From: MGBC163016 sp910588905
GTDB lineage: Bacteria; Actinomycetota; Coriobacteriia; Coriobacteriales; Eggerthellaceae
Assembly: GCA_948616985.1 (NCBI GenBank)
Contig: CAPGDO010000002.1
Location: 1-64,000, forward strand
Length of the DNA stretch: 64,000 nucleotides
Reading direction: 5' to 3'
This document shows, piece after piece, positions 49,737-58,800 of this stretch. Numbering within the stretch: position 1 is the first letter of the stretch; every line of letters starts with the position of its first letter. Under the pieces are notes generated by a model, which worked only from the letters and a program-made list of their open reading frames with translations, was not told where the DNA came from and made no database searches. The position numbers were made by a program, and so were the translations under genes.

Positions 49737-50405
49737 TCAAGGAACGAGCCGATATCCTACCCCACGCTCTGTTTCGATCCGTACCTCGGAATGCAAGAAG
49801 CGCAGCTTCTTGCGCAGGAGGGACACATAGGCATCGATGCTGTGATCCTCCACCGCCACCCCTGGTTCCCAGGCCCCTTCAGCGATCTGCTTCCGGGTGA
49901 GCACGCGGCCGGGGTTCTGGAAGAGCAGGCGCGCCATCAGGTATTCCTGGTCAGAGAGCTGAATGGTCTCACCTTCACAGCTGAGGCTATAGGTTGCTCC
50001 ATCCAGGAGCGTGCCCCCGCGATCGATCCGCTCTACGGGCGCTTCGCCTATCCGACGCGTGAGGGCCCTCAAGCGCGCCAGCAGCTCCTGAGGGGAGAAC
50101 GGCTTCGTAAGGTACTGGTCAGCTCCCCCGTCCAGGCCCTCTATCTTATCCGGCAGCGCCCCTAAGGCTGTCAGCATGAGCACGGGTGTGAGCACCTCAG
50201 AAGACCGGAGAGACCGCACCACCTCGAAACCACTGAGACCGGGGAGCATGACGTCCAGGACCATGGCATCGTAGAGGGAGCTCTTCCCGTAGTGGAGCCC
50301 CGTCACCCCATCGAAGACAGCCTCCACCTCGTAGCCCTCCCGCTCAAGGATATGGACGAGGATATCAGACAGCTTCCGATCGTCTTCCACTACGAGGATC
50401 CGCAC
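49737..50405 (-). CDS. OmpR/PhoB-family response regulator
   Basis: The 222-residue protein has a receiver domain starting VRILVVEDD with phosphoacceptor D51 (MVLDVMLPG), T in MLTALG and K in LTKPFSP, and a C-terminal winged helix (GATYSLSCEGETIQLSDQEYLMARLL...VEDHSIDAYVSLLRKKL). The start is GTG 50403-50405 with GAGGAG 8 nt upstream. The gene begins inside the 3' end of the lipoprotein gene (41-nt overlap), which ties the regulator to the VTC-DUF4956-lipoprotein operon. Confidence 0.94.
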   Translation of the reverse strand: MRILVVEDDRKLSDILVHILEREGYEVEAVFDGVTGLHYGKSSLYDAMVLDVMLPGLSGFEVVRSLRSSEVLTPVLMLTALGALPDKIEGLDGGADQYLTKPFSPQELLARLRALTRRIGEAPVERIDRGGTLLDGATYSLSCEGETIQLSDQEYLMARLLFQNPGRVLTRKQIAEGAWEPGVAVEDHSIDAYVSLLRKKLRFLHSEVRIETERGVGYRLVP

Positions 50406-51978
50406 GGTCTTGCTCCTCTCTTTCCGGTGGCAAGCCCGGGGCCTCGCCGTCCTTCGGTGCTTCATGCTCACCCATACTGCCGGGGTCTCCGGGCATGCCC
50501 AATGCACCCATGCTTTCCGGACCGCCACCTTGACCGCCAGAGGTGCTGGCGGTGATGGAACCCATGACGAGCTCCATTGTCTCATGGCCCACCTGGACCG
50601 AGAAGGAGCTGCCCTCCGGTATCTGTGGGCTTGAGGCCAGGATGGTGGAGAATCCGTAGGCAGCCGTCATGCGGACGAGCTCCACCCCTTCGGCATCCGA
50701 TAGGATGACCTCCTCCCCCGCTGATCCCGCGGCTTCCCCTACGGTAACGGGTTGCCCTGAGGCATCCAACCCGCGAACGCTTCCCACCGAACCCGTCATC
50801 AAGACCGTGCCGTCGTTGATCTGGGCTCCAAAGTCATAGTCGAGAGCACCGTCCATGCCGGCATCGGGCCCGCTGACGAGCACAACTCCTCCATTGATCT
50901 GTACATTGCCATTGCTGTCCAATCCATCATTGGCTCCTGCCAGAACGAGCCTGCCGTCGTTGATCTGGATCAAGCAATCGCTGCTAGAAGCAGCCATCTG
51001 GTCTTTGCCGAAGGGACCTACATCCCCTCCCGCCTCTCCAGCGTCCTCCTGATCCGATGGGGAGCCATCTTCGGATAGAGCTGCGTTCACGGCATCATCC
51101 GAAGCTGTGATGATGTGTTCGCCTCCATCGATGATGACCTGCTCCCCTTCGTAGCCCTCGGTGCACGCCTCTACCGTCACGGAGCCTGCCTGCATGTACA
51201 TATGACCGTCGCTATGGAAGCCGTCATCCCCGGCATTCACCGTGAAGGCACCCCCTGCCACCTTGATGCAGTCCTTGCCCTGGAAGGCATCCTCCTTGGC
51301 TGTGACCACGAGCTGACCGCCGGTGACGATGAGGTCATCCTTGGAGCAGATGCCATGCTGGTAGCTTCCGCTCACCACCAAGCTCCCTTCGCCATTGATG
51401 GTCAGATCATCCCGGCTGAAGAGGACGGCATCGCGGTTGTCATCCTCTCCTTCCAGGATATAAGCCGCCCCATCGGACAAGGTGTTGTCCGTCCCCGGAA
51501 CCAGCGTGATGAAGCATTTGTCGGCATTGTTGATGTACAGGGCGGGACCGTTCTCGTTGTGGATGGACGCACCGGCCATCACCACTTGAAGCTTGTCCTC
51601 ATCGGCTGCATCCACCACCATCTGCCCCTGAGAGAGAGACCCCGAAACAACGTACGTCCCGCTCTGGCCGAGCGTGACCACGCCCCCTTTAGCTACAGCG
51701 CCCGCTCCCTCTATCTGGATGCCCTCATCAGAGAGCATCACCTTCGTAGCCGTCGCTTCATCATAGGCAGCATCCTTATCCCGATCGCTGAACTCCAGAT
51801 CCAGGGTAGAGGTATCGAATATCCCCGTATCCTGGTCTATGGACTGCTGAGGCACCTCCCGCTCTGGGCTCTCCCGCCCCGATACGCTCAACGGCGCACC
51901 TGCACAGCCTCCGAGGCTCAGGGCGAATGCGCTGGCTGCCAAACCAGCAGAAAGGCAGGTCAGCAAAGGCCTTCTCAT
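50365..51978 (-). CDS. Lipoprotein with Cthe_2159-like carbohydrate-binding beta-helix domain
   Basis: The 537-residue protein begins with a lipoprotein signal peptide (MRRPLLTCLSAGLAASAFAL, lipobox LGGC with C25). The body is built of repeated short beta-helix turns with DG/NG motifs such as DAVLFSRDDLTINGEGSLVVSG, DGFHSDGHMYMQAG and NDGLDSNGNVQINGG, typical of the Cthe_2159/DUF4353 family, which binds acidic polysaccharide. The C-terminus is a Gly/Glu/Pro-rich low-complexity tail. It is probably exported and lipid-anchored. AGAGGAG precedes ATG 51976-51978. Its neighbours DUF4956 and VTC domain commonly co-occur with such proteins or CotH kinases. Confidence 0.88.
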   Translation of the reverse strand: MRRPLLTCLSAGLAASAFALSLGGCAGAPLSVSGRESPEREVPQQSIDQDTGIFDTSTLDLEFSDRDKDAAYDEATATKVMLSDEGIQIEGAGAVAKGGVVTLGQSGTYVVSGSLSQGQMVVDAADEDKLQVVMAGASIHNENGPALYINNADKCFITLVPGTDNTLSDGAAYILEGEDDNRDAVLFSRDDLTINGEGSLVVSGSYQHGICSKDDLIVTGGQLVVTAKEDAFQGKDCIKVAGGAFTVNAGDDGFHSDGHMYMQAGSVTVEACTEGYEGEQVIIDGGEHIITASDDAVNAALSEDGSPSDQEDAGEAGGDVGPFGKDQMAASSSDCLIQINDGRLVLAGANDGLDSNGNVQINGGVVLVSGPDAGMDGALDYDFGAQINDGTVLMTGSVGSVRGLDASGQPVTVGEAAGSAGEEVILSDAEGVELVRMTAAYGFSTILASSPQIPEGSSFSVQVGHETMELVMGSITASTSGGQGGGPESMGALGMPGDPGSMGEHEAPKDGEAPGLPPEREEQDRADPRSGRRSEAV

Positions 51979-52031
51979 AGGGTCTCCTCTTCTCTCTCGG
52001 TTGCGTCTTCTGGTAAGGGCCCCAGGAACGC

Positions 52032-52727
52032 TCACAGGGTCCCCAGGGAAGCGGGGGTCATCGAAAGGGCCACCTTCAGGTTCCCATTCAAACAGCGCAG
52101 TTCGTCCATCATCGGCTTCTCTTCGCCCTTCCGCCTCAAACGCAGGCGGTATTGCAGCTGATAGAGGCTGCCCATGTTGGTGGTGCGGATCTCCATCAGC
52201 TCATAGGTAGCGGCATACCGGCTGAGCACTTCATCGAAGAGCCCGTCGAAGGCGAGGTCCTCAGGGATGGATACCGTGAGCGTCTTCGTGGGTTCCGCCT
52301 GCTTTCCGAACGGCGAGAATGCATAGGCTATGTTCGCCAGGCACACGATAGCGGTGAACAGCACTGCTAAGGTGAGGAATCCCATCCCGGTCGCAAGACC
52401 GATGGCCATGGCGAAGAAGACGCTGCCGATATCCTTAGCGCTCCCCGGAATGGAGCGGAAGCGCACGAGATTGAAGACGCCCATGACAGCAATGCCCGCT
52501 CCGAGGTTCCCATTCACGAGCGTGATGACCGCTTGCACGATGAGGGGCAGGAGCGCCAAGGTGACCACGAAGCTCTTGGAGTGGTCATGGCGGATCATGT
52601 AGACCCCCGCTGCGACGAGCCCCAAGACGAGAGAGGACACGCAGCAGAGGAGGAACTCAGCGCTGGTCACACCGGCTACCAGCGAATCTGCAGTGCCATA
52701 GACGGAAGTGAAGGTCCCCTCAAGCAC
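52032..52727 (-). CDS. DUF4956 membrane protein
   Basis: The 231-residue protein has about four membrane helices in its first 140 residues (SAEFLLCCVSSLVLGLVAAGVYM, FVVTLALLPLIVQAVITLV, GAGIAVMGVFNLVRFRSIPGSAKDIGSVFFAMAIGLATG), then a soluble C-terminal domain. The NLVRFRSIPGSAKDI loop is the DUF4956 signature. The function is unknown, but these genes sit next to VTC-domain polyphosphate polymerase genes, suggesting a membrane partner. The start is GTG 52725-52727 with AAAGGAGG 7 nt upstream, overlapping the VTC gene by 8 nt. Confidence 0.87.
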   Translation of the reverse strand: MLEGTFTSVYGTADSLVAGVTSAEFLLCCVSSLVLGLVAAGVYMIRHDHSKSFVVTLALLPLIVQAVITLVNGNLGAGIAVMGVFNLVRFRSIPGSAKDIGSVFFAMAIGLATGMGFLTLAVLFTAIVCLANIAYAFSPFGKQAEPTKTLTVSIPEDLAFDGLFDEVLSRYAATYELMEIRTTNMGSLYQLQYRLRLRRKGEEKPMMDELRCLNGNLKVALSMTPASLGTL

Positions 52728-53427
52728 GATGCGCCTCCTTTCCAGCCGAGGCATGCCGAGCAGCGACCCGCTCATAGAACGCGCCATACTTCGAGAACGC
52801 CACGGGATAGGCCCTCTCGGCTGAGAGGGCATCCACCAGCCAGAAGGGGTGGGCGTTCGCTCCTTTGACCTCTAAGACGACCTGCCCTGGCTCTAAGGGA
52901 TAGACCGTCTGACCGCCATCGAAGAGGTCCAGCACTCGAAGCCCTTCGTCAAAGGTGATGCGCAGCTCTCCTTCACCATCAGAGCCGAACGAGGTCCTCC
53001 GGCAGATCACCAGAGCAGAGGGCAAAAGGTCCCCCATGCGCTGACGGGCAGCCTCTATCTCCCGAGCGATCTGGGAGCCTCCAAGGCCTGACCCGCGAGA
53101 GAAGCCGACGGCATTCTGGGGACTCACGGCCAACCGTCGCTTGTAGACGATGCCCTTGTGCTTCTTCTTCAGCTCCACGAATGCTTCTGAAGCCGTTGCG
53201 AGCGAACCGCTCCCATACCACCGGATGCGCAGCTTCTCCTTATAGAGAGGCTTCTCTACCGATCGGGCGATGACGCTGCGCTCTCGCGTATCCAGATACA
53301 AGCTGTTCACCTGAGAGATGCCGAACTCGCTTGGGAGCAGATGTCGGCTGACCGCTTCCCGTAAGCGACAGAGCGACGGGGCGTCCAGCAGATACTTGAG
53401 CTCTTTGCGTTGGAATGTCTCCTTCAT
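52720..53427 (-). CDS. VTC-domain polyphosphate polymerase family protein
   Basis: The 235-residue protein has the VTC tunnel-fold motifs: RKELKYLL at the start, SLYLDTRE, KEKLRIRWYG, FVELKKKHKGIVYKRR and a late VVLEVKG, giving the basic and acidic residues that line the active tunnel and bind phosphate and metal. In yeast Vtc4 this domain makes polyphosphate from ATP. Bacterial activity is inferred from the motifs. The gene precedes DUF4956, a Cthe_2159-like lipoprotein and a two-component system, all on the minus strand and tightly spaced, so it probably opens that operon. AAGGAGG lies 13 nt before the ATG, somewhat far. Confidence 0.88.
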   Translation of the reverse strand: MKETFQRKELKYLLDAPSLCRLREAVSRHLLPSEFGISQVNSLYLDTRERSVIARSVEKPLYKEKLRIRWYGSGSLATASEAFVELKKKHKGIVYKRRLAVSPQNAVGFSRGSGLGGSQIAREIEAARQRMGDLLPSALVICRRTSFGSDGEGELRITFDEGLRVLDLFDGGQTVYPLEPGQVVLEVKGANAHPFWLVDALSAERAYPVAFSKYGAFYERVAARHASAGKEAHRA

Positions 53428-53475
53428 GGACCTTGAGAACCTCCTTCATCCTCATTCGATGCGGTCCATGGTAAA

Positions 53476-53530
53476 GAGCGCTCCTCAATGGAGCCTGAAA
53501 GGCGCTCGGCTGCCGTGACGGATGCCGAGC
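53476..53530 (-). promoter_or_regulatory. Overlapping alternative hairpins between ilvN and the VTC operon
   Basis: On the minus strand, hairpin A pairs 53524-53530 with 53504-53510 (GCTCGGC/GCCGAGC). Hairpin B pairs 53502-53507 with 53476-53481 (GAGCGC/GCGCTC) and is followed by TTTACC. They share 53504-53507 and cannot coexist. A third, shorter stem GCTCC-N5-GGAGC (53480-53494) lies inside B. The layout fits either the ilvBN terminator with alternative folds or an attenuator for the VTC operon. Confidence 0.45.
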
Positions 53531-53570
53531 CTCAGATACCCGATAACCCTCAGGTGTCGCTGAAATCCCC

Positions 53571-54053
53571 TCATTCGGTGCTATTGCGCGACATGGCTAT
53601 CTTGCCCGTGCGGACGATCTCCTTGATGCCGTAAGCCCGGAAGAGGTTCTCAAGGCCTTCGAGCTTCTTCTCATCCCCCGTAGCCTCTATGGTGAGCGAG
53701 CTGCGCCCCACATCCACGATCTTGGCTCGGAAGATGTTCGCTATCTCGATGATCTCATTGCGGCGCTCAGGTGCTGCGCTCACCTTGAAGAGCACCAGCT
53801 CCCGTTCGATGGCACCACCATCGGTCAAGTCGGTTATCTTATGGACGCTGATGAGCTTGTGCAGCTGCTTGGATATCTGCTCCAGGGCTACATCATCAGC
53901 ATCCACGACCATCGTCACATGGGACATGGTGGGATCCTCCACGGGTCCTACGGAAAGCGATTCGATGTTGAACCCGCGCCGAGACACGAGTCCCGTTACG
54001 CGAGACAGCACACCAGGCTGATTCTCTACCAGAATGGAAAGCACGTGCTTCAT
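53571..54053 (-). CDS. ilvN: Acetolactate synthase small (regulatory) subunit
   Basis: The 160-residue protein starts MKHVLSILVENQPGVLSRVTGLVSRRGFNIESLSVG, the ACT domain that binds valine for feedback control of the large subunit, and has the typical second alpha/beta domain (LVLFKVSAAPERRNEIIEIANIFRAKIVDV). It overlaps the ilvB stop by 4 nt (ATGA), so synthesis of the two subunits is coupled. It is the last gene of ilvBN. Confidence 0.95.
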   Translation of the reverse strand: MKHVLSILVENQPGVLSRVTGLVSRRGFNIESLSVGPVEDPTMSHVTMVVDADDVALEQISKQLHKLISVHKITDLTDGGAIERELVLFKVSAAPERRNEIIEIANIFRAKIVDVGRSSLTIEATGDEKKLEGLENLFRAYGIKEIVRTGKIAMSRNSTE

Positions 54054-55888
54054 AGCGCGCTCCCTTCCCCGTTCGTGCGAACAGCCCCTACCGCAACATC
54101 GATGGCGCCTATGGCATCATCAAGGCCAGAGCCGGGAGTCACCATGGGATAGACGTTCTGGTCTGGCGATATGGCCACATCCAAGAGATACGGCCCCTTC
54201 GCAGCGAGCATCTCAGTGATAGCCGGGCTCACCTCAGCAGGTTCTGTGATGCGCTTCCCCTCCCAGCCGTAGGCCTCGGCGAGCTTCACGAAATCAGGGC
54301 AGGGCTCCAAGAGCGTCTCCGAATAGCGCTCGGCGCAGAAGAACCTCTGCCATTGATGCACCATCCCCAAGCAGCGGTTGTCCATGATGAGCACCTTCAC
54401 GGGTACGCCGTTGATGGCAGCCGTGGCCATCTCCTGGGAGTTCATTTGGAAGGAGCCGTCTCCTGCGATGCACACCACTTGCTCATCCGGATGAGCAAGG
54501 GCGGCGCCGATGGCGGCCGGGAACCCGAAGCCCATGGTGCCCAAGCCTCCACTGGATAAGAACGTGCGCGGCTTCTCTCGCTGGATGAACTGATGGGCCC
54601 ACATCTGGTGCTGTCCCACCTCTGTCACCACGATGGAGCTGTTGGGGTCCAGCTGATCGGAGAGCGCCCCCATGACCAGCTCGGGCACGATCTGAGACCC
54701 CTCATCCCCCACATTCGCATGATAGATGGGATAGCGCTCACGCCAGGCTGCTATCTCCTCCAGCCACTCCTGGGTCTGCGGATGAGCATCATGGCTCCTC
54801 AGCAAGGCTATGAGATCCTGCAAGACGCCCTTGAGGTCACCCACGATGGGCACCTGGGTCTCACGGATCTTGCCGATCTCTGCCGGGTCGATATCTATAT
54901 GGATCACCTTCGCGTTCGGTGCGAACCGGTCGAGCCTTCCGGTCACCCGGTCTGAGAAGCGTGCGCCTGCCGCTATGATGAGATCCGACTCCGTCAAGGC
55001 GAGATTCGAATACTTCGCCCCATGCATCCCGATGGGACCCAGATCGAGCGGATCAGATGCCGGGAAGACCCCTTTGCCCATGAGCGTGACCGCCACAGGG
55101 ATCTGCATCAGGTGAGCCAGTTCCCTAACCTCATCCCGTGCATCAGAGCTCACGCATCCGCCGCCTACATAGAGCACCGGGCGCTGGGATCCCTCTATCA
55201 AGCGGCAGGCCGCACGGATCTGCTTGGCATTGCCGCGGTAGGTGGGCTTATAGGAAGGGATGCTCACGGTATCGGGATATTCGAAGACCATCTCCTCCCC
55301 GGCTAGATCAGAGGGGATATCGATGAGCACAGGACCTGGCCGCCCCGTTCGAGCTATATGGAATGCCTCCCGGAACGTTGTGGTCAGCTCATCGGTGGAT
55401 TGGAGCAGAAACGAGTGCTTCACCACGGGCATGGTGATGCCGACGATGTCTGACTCTTGGAATGAATCGGTGCCGATGACCGCCCGGGGCACCTGGCCGG
55501 TGATGATGATCAAGGGGATGGAATCCATGTAAGCGGTGGCGATGCCGGTCACGGTGTTGGTGGCTCCCGGACCACTGGTCACGATGGCGACGCCCGGATG
55601 CCCCGTTGAGCGTGCATAGCCATCTGCCATATGAACGGCCCCTTGCTCATGGCGAGCCAGCACATGATGCAGCTGCTCTGAGTCATAGAGCGCATCGTAG
55701 AGCTTGATGGCTTGGCCTCCAGGGTAGCCGAAGACCGTATGGACCCCTTCAGCCTCAAGAGATGCGATCACCGCTTCGGCTCCCAGCATGCGCTTGCCCT
55801 GTTTGGGGGTTCGCGCTCCGAGCCCTTGAGGCGCTCCTATGCTTGCCGCCGTGCGCCTCGGGGGCGCATCCATTGCGCTTGCGGCCAT
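54050..55888 (-). CDS. ilvB: Acetolactate synthase large (catalytic) subunit
   Basis: IlvB condenses pyruvate with pyruvate or 2-oxobutyrate in valine, leucine and isoleucine synthesis, using TPP, Mg and FAD. The 612 residues include the N-terminal PYR domain with catalytic glutamate in VFGYPGGQAIKLYDAL and the HMADGYARSTG block, a central FAD domain (GMHGAKYSNLALTESDLIIAAGARFSDRVTG) and the C-terminal TPP motif IAGDGSFQMNSQEMATA. The start is ATG 55886-55888 with AAGGAGGGG upstream; the first about 33 residues are a non-conserved lead. A TATACT box 43 nt upstream could be the promoter. No leader peptide or T-box is seen. Confidence 0.95.
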   Translation of the reverse strand: MAASAMDAPPRRTAASIGAPQGLGARTPKQGKRMLGAEAVIASLEAEGVHTVFGYPGGQAIKLYDALYDSEQLHHVLARHEQGAVHMADGYARSTGHPGVAIVTSGPGATNTVTGIATAYMDSIPLIIITGQVPRAVIGTDSFQESDIVGITMPVVKHSFLLQSTDELTTTFREAFHIARTGRPGPVLIDIPSDLAGEEMVFEYPDTVSIPSYKPTYRGNAKQIRAACRLIEGSQRPVLYVGGGCVSSDARDEVRELAHLMQIPVAVTLMGKGVFPASDPLDLGPIGMHGAKYSNLALTESDLIIAAGARFSDRVTGRLDRFAPNAKVIHIDIDPAEIGKIRETQVPIVGDLKGVLQDLIALLRSHDAHPQTQEWLEEIAAWRERYPIYHANVGDEGSQIVPELVMGALSDQLDPNSSIVVTEVGQHQMWAHQFIQREKPRTFLSSGGLGTMGFGFPAAIGAALAHPDEQVVCIAGDGSFQMNSQEMATAAINGVPVKVLIMDNRCLGMVHQWQRFFCAERYSETLLEPCPDFVKLAEAYGWEGKRITEPAEVSPAITEMLAAKGPYLLDVAISPDQNVYPMVTPGSGLDDAIGAIDVAVGAVRTNGEGSAL

Positions 55889-55952
55889 CCCAGCCCCTCC
55901 TTGATCCTATCTGACGCTATCGTCCTGTAAGGGAGAGTATAGGGCTTGGCTC

Positions 55953-56783
55953 CTATATGCGCTCCAGGATCTGCTGGATGAGGCTGCAAAGGTCAGCTTC
56001 GCGGTCCTGGGCCACCTGGAAGAGATCGTCTTCCAGAGGGTTCACGCCTCCCACTCCGCAGGCCATGTTCACCACCAAGGAGAGCCCCAGCACAGAGAGC
56101 CCCACGTGACGAGCAGCGATGACCTCTTCGCAAACGCTCATGGCCACCGTATCCGCACCCCATAGGCGAAACGCCCGGATCTCTGCGGCTGTTTCGAAGC
56201 TGGGACCGGCAAGGCCGAGATAGATGCTCTCCTGGATAGGCAGATCGAGGCTGATAGCCGCATCACGGGCTATCTGGCGCAAGCCAGGATCATAGGGTTC
56301 ATACATGCTGAAGAACCTGTCAGAGAGGGCATTCGGCTCAAGGCCCTGGATGGGATTGCGGCCGGTGAGGTTGATGTGATCGCGGATGAGGCAGACATCT
56401 CCCACCCCATAGCCTTCATTGATGGCCCCCACGGCATTGGTCACGATGAGCGTTTCGATGCCCAGAGCATCCATGAGCCAGACCGGGTAGGCTACCTGCT
56501 GAGAGCTGTTCCCCTCATAGCCGTGGAGGCGCCCTTGCATGCAAAGGACCTCTTTGCCTCCTAAATCCCCGCAGACGAAGCGTCCTGCATGGCTTGTGGC
56601 TGTGGAAGGCTGCATATGGGGAACATCCGCAAAGGAGAGGGCAGCGGCATCTTGGATGCGCTCGGCCACAGGACCCCAGCCAGATCCTAAGATGATGCCG
56701 ATCTTCGGCCTGCGCCCTTCGATCCTTTGGCGCAGCATCGCCGCTGACTCAGGGAGCCACTGGCTGAGCTTCATCTCTTCCAT
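55953..56783 (-). CDS. Purine nucleoside phosphorylase, class I (trimeric)
   Basis: The 276-residue enzyme splits (deoxy)guanosine and inosine with phosphate to base and pentose 1-phosphate in purine salvage. Motifs are IILGSGWGPVAERI, TATSHAGRFVCG (phosphate binding), MQGRLHGYEGNS, TNAVGAINEGY, and the purine-site GPSFETAAEIRA with E and the later NMACGVGG. GAAAGGAAC precedes ATG 56781-56783; an ATG three codons later is also possible. It is 30 nt downstream of prmC on the same strand and ends 64 nt before ilvB. Confidence 0.93.
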   Translation of the reverse strand: MEEMKLSQWLPESAAMLRQRIEGRRPKIGIILGSGWGPVAERIQDAAALSFADVPHMQPSTATSHAGRFVCGDLGGKEVLCMQGRLHGYEGNSSQQVAYPVWLMDALGIETLIVTNAVGAINEGYGVGDVCLIRDHINLTGRNPIQGLEPNALSDRFFSMYEPYDPGLRQIARDAAISLDLPIQESIYLGLAGPSFETAAEIRAFRLWGADTVAMSVCEEVIAARHVGLSVLGLSLVVNMACGVGGVNPLEDDLFQVAQDREADLCSLIQQILERI

Positions 56784-56813
56784 GCTGTTCCTTTCTCGGA
56801 GGGTGCGGGCGCA

Positions 56814-57689
56814 TCAGCCCAGCACAGCGCATAAGACCCGTGGCCTCCCTGCAAGATCCTCAACGATGCGCACTTCTGCAAAGCCTGCAGCTTCAGCCAA
56901 GGAGGCGGCTTCATCCAAGCACTCCTCATGGAGTTCCACGGCGAAGAGGCCACCGGAGCGCAGCCAACGCCGCGCGGCAGGGAGGAGTCGTCGGAACATA
57001 TCCAAGCCATCCTCCCCTCCCGCCAATGCCAGCCTTGGCTCGAAACCCTTGACCTCAGCGGAAAGCGCTTCCATGATGGGGTTGGGGATATAGGGTGGGT
57101 TGGACACGAATGCATCGAAGCGCCCTTCAAGGTCTTCGGGAACGGCTGCGTCGAGGTCACAGGAGAGGATCTCCACCCGCTCTCCCACCCCTAAGAGATC
57201 GACGTTCTCTCGGGCAACGGCCCAGGCTTCAGGAGACACATCCGTGGCCACCACAGAGGCATCAGGTGATTCGACGGCAATGGAGCAGGCGATGCACCCG
57301 CTACCGCAACCGATCTCCAAGACGGAAGGCTGAGAGATACCCTCCATGAACGAGAGCACCTCCCCCACCAGGATCTCTGTCTCAGGGCGCGGGATGAGCA
57401 CCCCGGGACGTACCTTCACCTCTAAGTGGCGAAACGGTGCTCTTCCGCCGATGTACTGGAGCGGCTCCCCTTCAGCGCGCCTGCGTACCCCCTCGCGGAG
57501 CACAGCACGCTCCTCCCGGGAGAGCGGTTGGTCGAAGTGGGTATAGAGCTCGAGCCGAGTGAGGCCTGTAGCGTAGGAGAGGAGATGGCGGGCCGAAAGG
57601 AGCGGGCTTGCATCCTCCTTCCGCTCAAGATAGCTGCGCGTCCAGTCCAGAGCCGCCTGAACGGTCCAGACCCGATCAGGCTGGGTCAC
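56814..57689 (-). CDS. prmC: Release factor N5-glutamine methyltransferase
   Basis: PrmC methylates the glutamine of the GGQ motif in release factors RF1 and RF2. The 291-residue protein has the SAM-binding motif VLEIGCGSGCIACSIAVE, VVATDVSPEAW, and the catalytic NPPYIPNPIMEALS. It starts with GTG 57687-57689, overlapping the prfA TGA (GTGA). Being encoded directly behind its substrate RF1 is a classic arrangement. Confidence 0.94.
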   Translation of the reverse strand: MTQPDRVWTVQAALDWTRSYLERKEDASPLLSARHLLSYATGLTRLELYTHFDQPLSREERAVLREGVRRRAEGEPLQYIGGRAPFRHLEVKVRPGVLIPRPETEILVGEVLSFMEGISQPSVLEIGCGSGCIACSIAVESPDASVVATDVSPEAWAVARENVDLLGVGERVEILSCDLDAAVPEDLEGRFDAFVSNPPYIPNPIMEALSAEVKGFEPRLALAGGEDGLDMFRRLLPAARRWLRSGGLFAVELHEECLDEAASLAEAAGFAEVRIVEDLAGRPRVLCAVLG

Positions 57690-58759
57690 ACCGCTGCCTC
57701 GAGCTTCTGAGCACGGTCGGCGGCCTGCAGAGCAGTGATAACATCTATGAGCTTGTCGCCGTTGAGCACGTCGTTGTAGCTGGAATTGAAGCCAATGCGA
57801 TGATCGGTCACCCGGTCCTGAGGGCCATTGTAGGTGCGGATCTTCTCGGCCCTATCTCCCGTGCCTATCTGGGCTAACCGCTCGGCTCCTTCTGCGGCTT
57901 GCTGCTCAGCCAGCATCTTCTCATAGAGGCGGGCGCGCAGGACGCTCATAGCGGCTATCTTGTTCTGCAGCTGAGACTTCTGGTCCTGAGACTGGACCAC
58001 CAATCCTGTGGGCAAGTGAGTGATGCGCACGGCGGAATCAGTGGTATTCACGCATTGGCCACCAGGACCGCCGGCCCGGAATACATCGATGCGCAGATCG
58101 TTCTCGTTTATCTCCACTTCCACCTCATCCGCCTCAGGCAGCACGGCCACGGTGGCCGTTGAGGTGTGGATGCGCCCTTGGCTCTCCGTCTTGGGAACGC
58201 GCTGGACGCGATGGACGCCGCTCTCGAACTTCATGAGCGAATAGACGTGGTCTCCCTTGACCTTGAACTGGATCTCCTTGTAGCCACCGGACTCAGAGGG
58301 AGATACATCCAGCGTTTCGGTCTTCCACCCCTGGGCCGCAACGAAATGCTCATACATCCGGTAGAGGTCACCAGCGAAGATGGCAGCCTCATCACCACCG
58401 GCAGCCGCCCTGATCTCAACGATGATGTCCTTCTCATCGGCCGGGTCAGCCGGGATCAGCATGAACTTGATATCCTCTTCAAGGGCAGGGAGCCTGTCCT
58501 CTATGCCTGCTATCTCTTCCTGAGCGAATTCCTTCATGTCCGCATCCGAGAGCATCTCTCGGGCGGCTTCCAGGTCATCCAAAGCAGAGATATACTCAGC
58601 GGCTTTCTTGGCCAGAGGGCCTTGATCGGCGTATTCCTTCGCCAGCCGATTGTATTCCTTCTGATCCGAGAGGATATCCGGGTCACCCATCTTCGTCTGG
58701 AGGTCTTGATAGGCATCAAGGAACTTCTCCAGCTTCTCTTTCATATTCATGTCAGCCAT
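57686..58759 (-). CDS. prfA: Peptide chain release factor 1
   Basis: RF1 terminates translation at UAA and UAG. The 357-residue protein has the RF1 arrangement: long helical domain 1, FESGVHRVQRVPKTESQGRIHTSTATVAVLPE, and the peptidyl-tRNA hydrolysis loop GGPGGQCVN. The start is taken as ATG 58757-58759 (MADMNMKEKLEKF) with AAGGA about 10 nt upstream; in-frame ATGs three and five codons later are alternatives. An extended -10 promoter lies 41 nt upstream, after the trxB stop. Confidence 0.95.
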   Translation of the reverse strand: MADMNMKEKLEKFLDAYQDLQTKMGDPDILSDQKEYNRLAKEYADQGPLAKKAAEYISALDDLEAAREMLSDADMKEFAQEEIAGIEDRLPALEEDIKFMLIPADPADEKDIIVEIRAAAGGDEAAIFAGDLYRMYEHFVAAQGWKTETLDVSPSESGGYKEIQFKVKGDHVYSLMKFESGVHRVQRVPKTESQGRIHTSTATVAVLPEADEVEVEINENDLRIDVFRAGGPGGQCVNTTDSAVRITHLPTGLVVQSQDQKSQLQNKIAAMSVLRARLYEKMLAEQQAAEGAERLAQIGTGDRAEKIRTYNGPQDRVTDHRIGFNSSYNDVLNGDKLIDVITALQAADRAQKLEAAV

Positions 58760-58800
58760 GTATGTTGGATCCTTACAAGCAATTCCAGTGAGCTTGAGAG

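Noticed and set aside
54050..55888. Possible catabolic acetolactate synthase (AlsS) instead of IlvB
   Set aside because: The adjacent, translationally coupled IlvN regulatory subunit with ACT domain and the FAD-domain motifs support the anabolic enzyme.
55889..55952. Search for a T-box or leader peptide before ilvB (and likewise before leuA and thrS)
   Set aside because: The gaps are only 10-77 nt and contain no codon-rich leader, T-box core or terminator/antiterminator pair.
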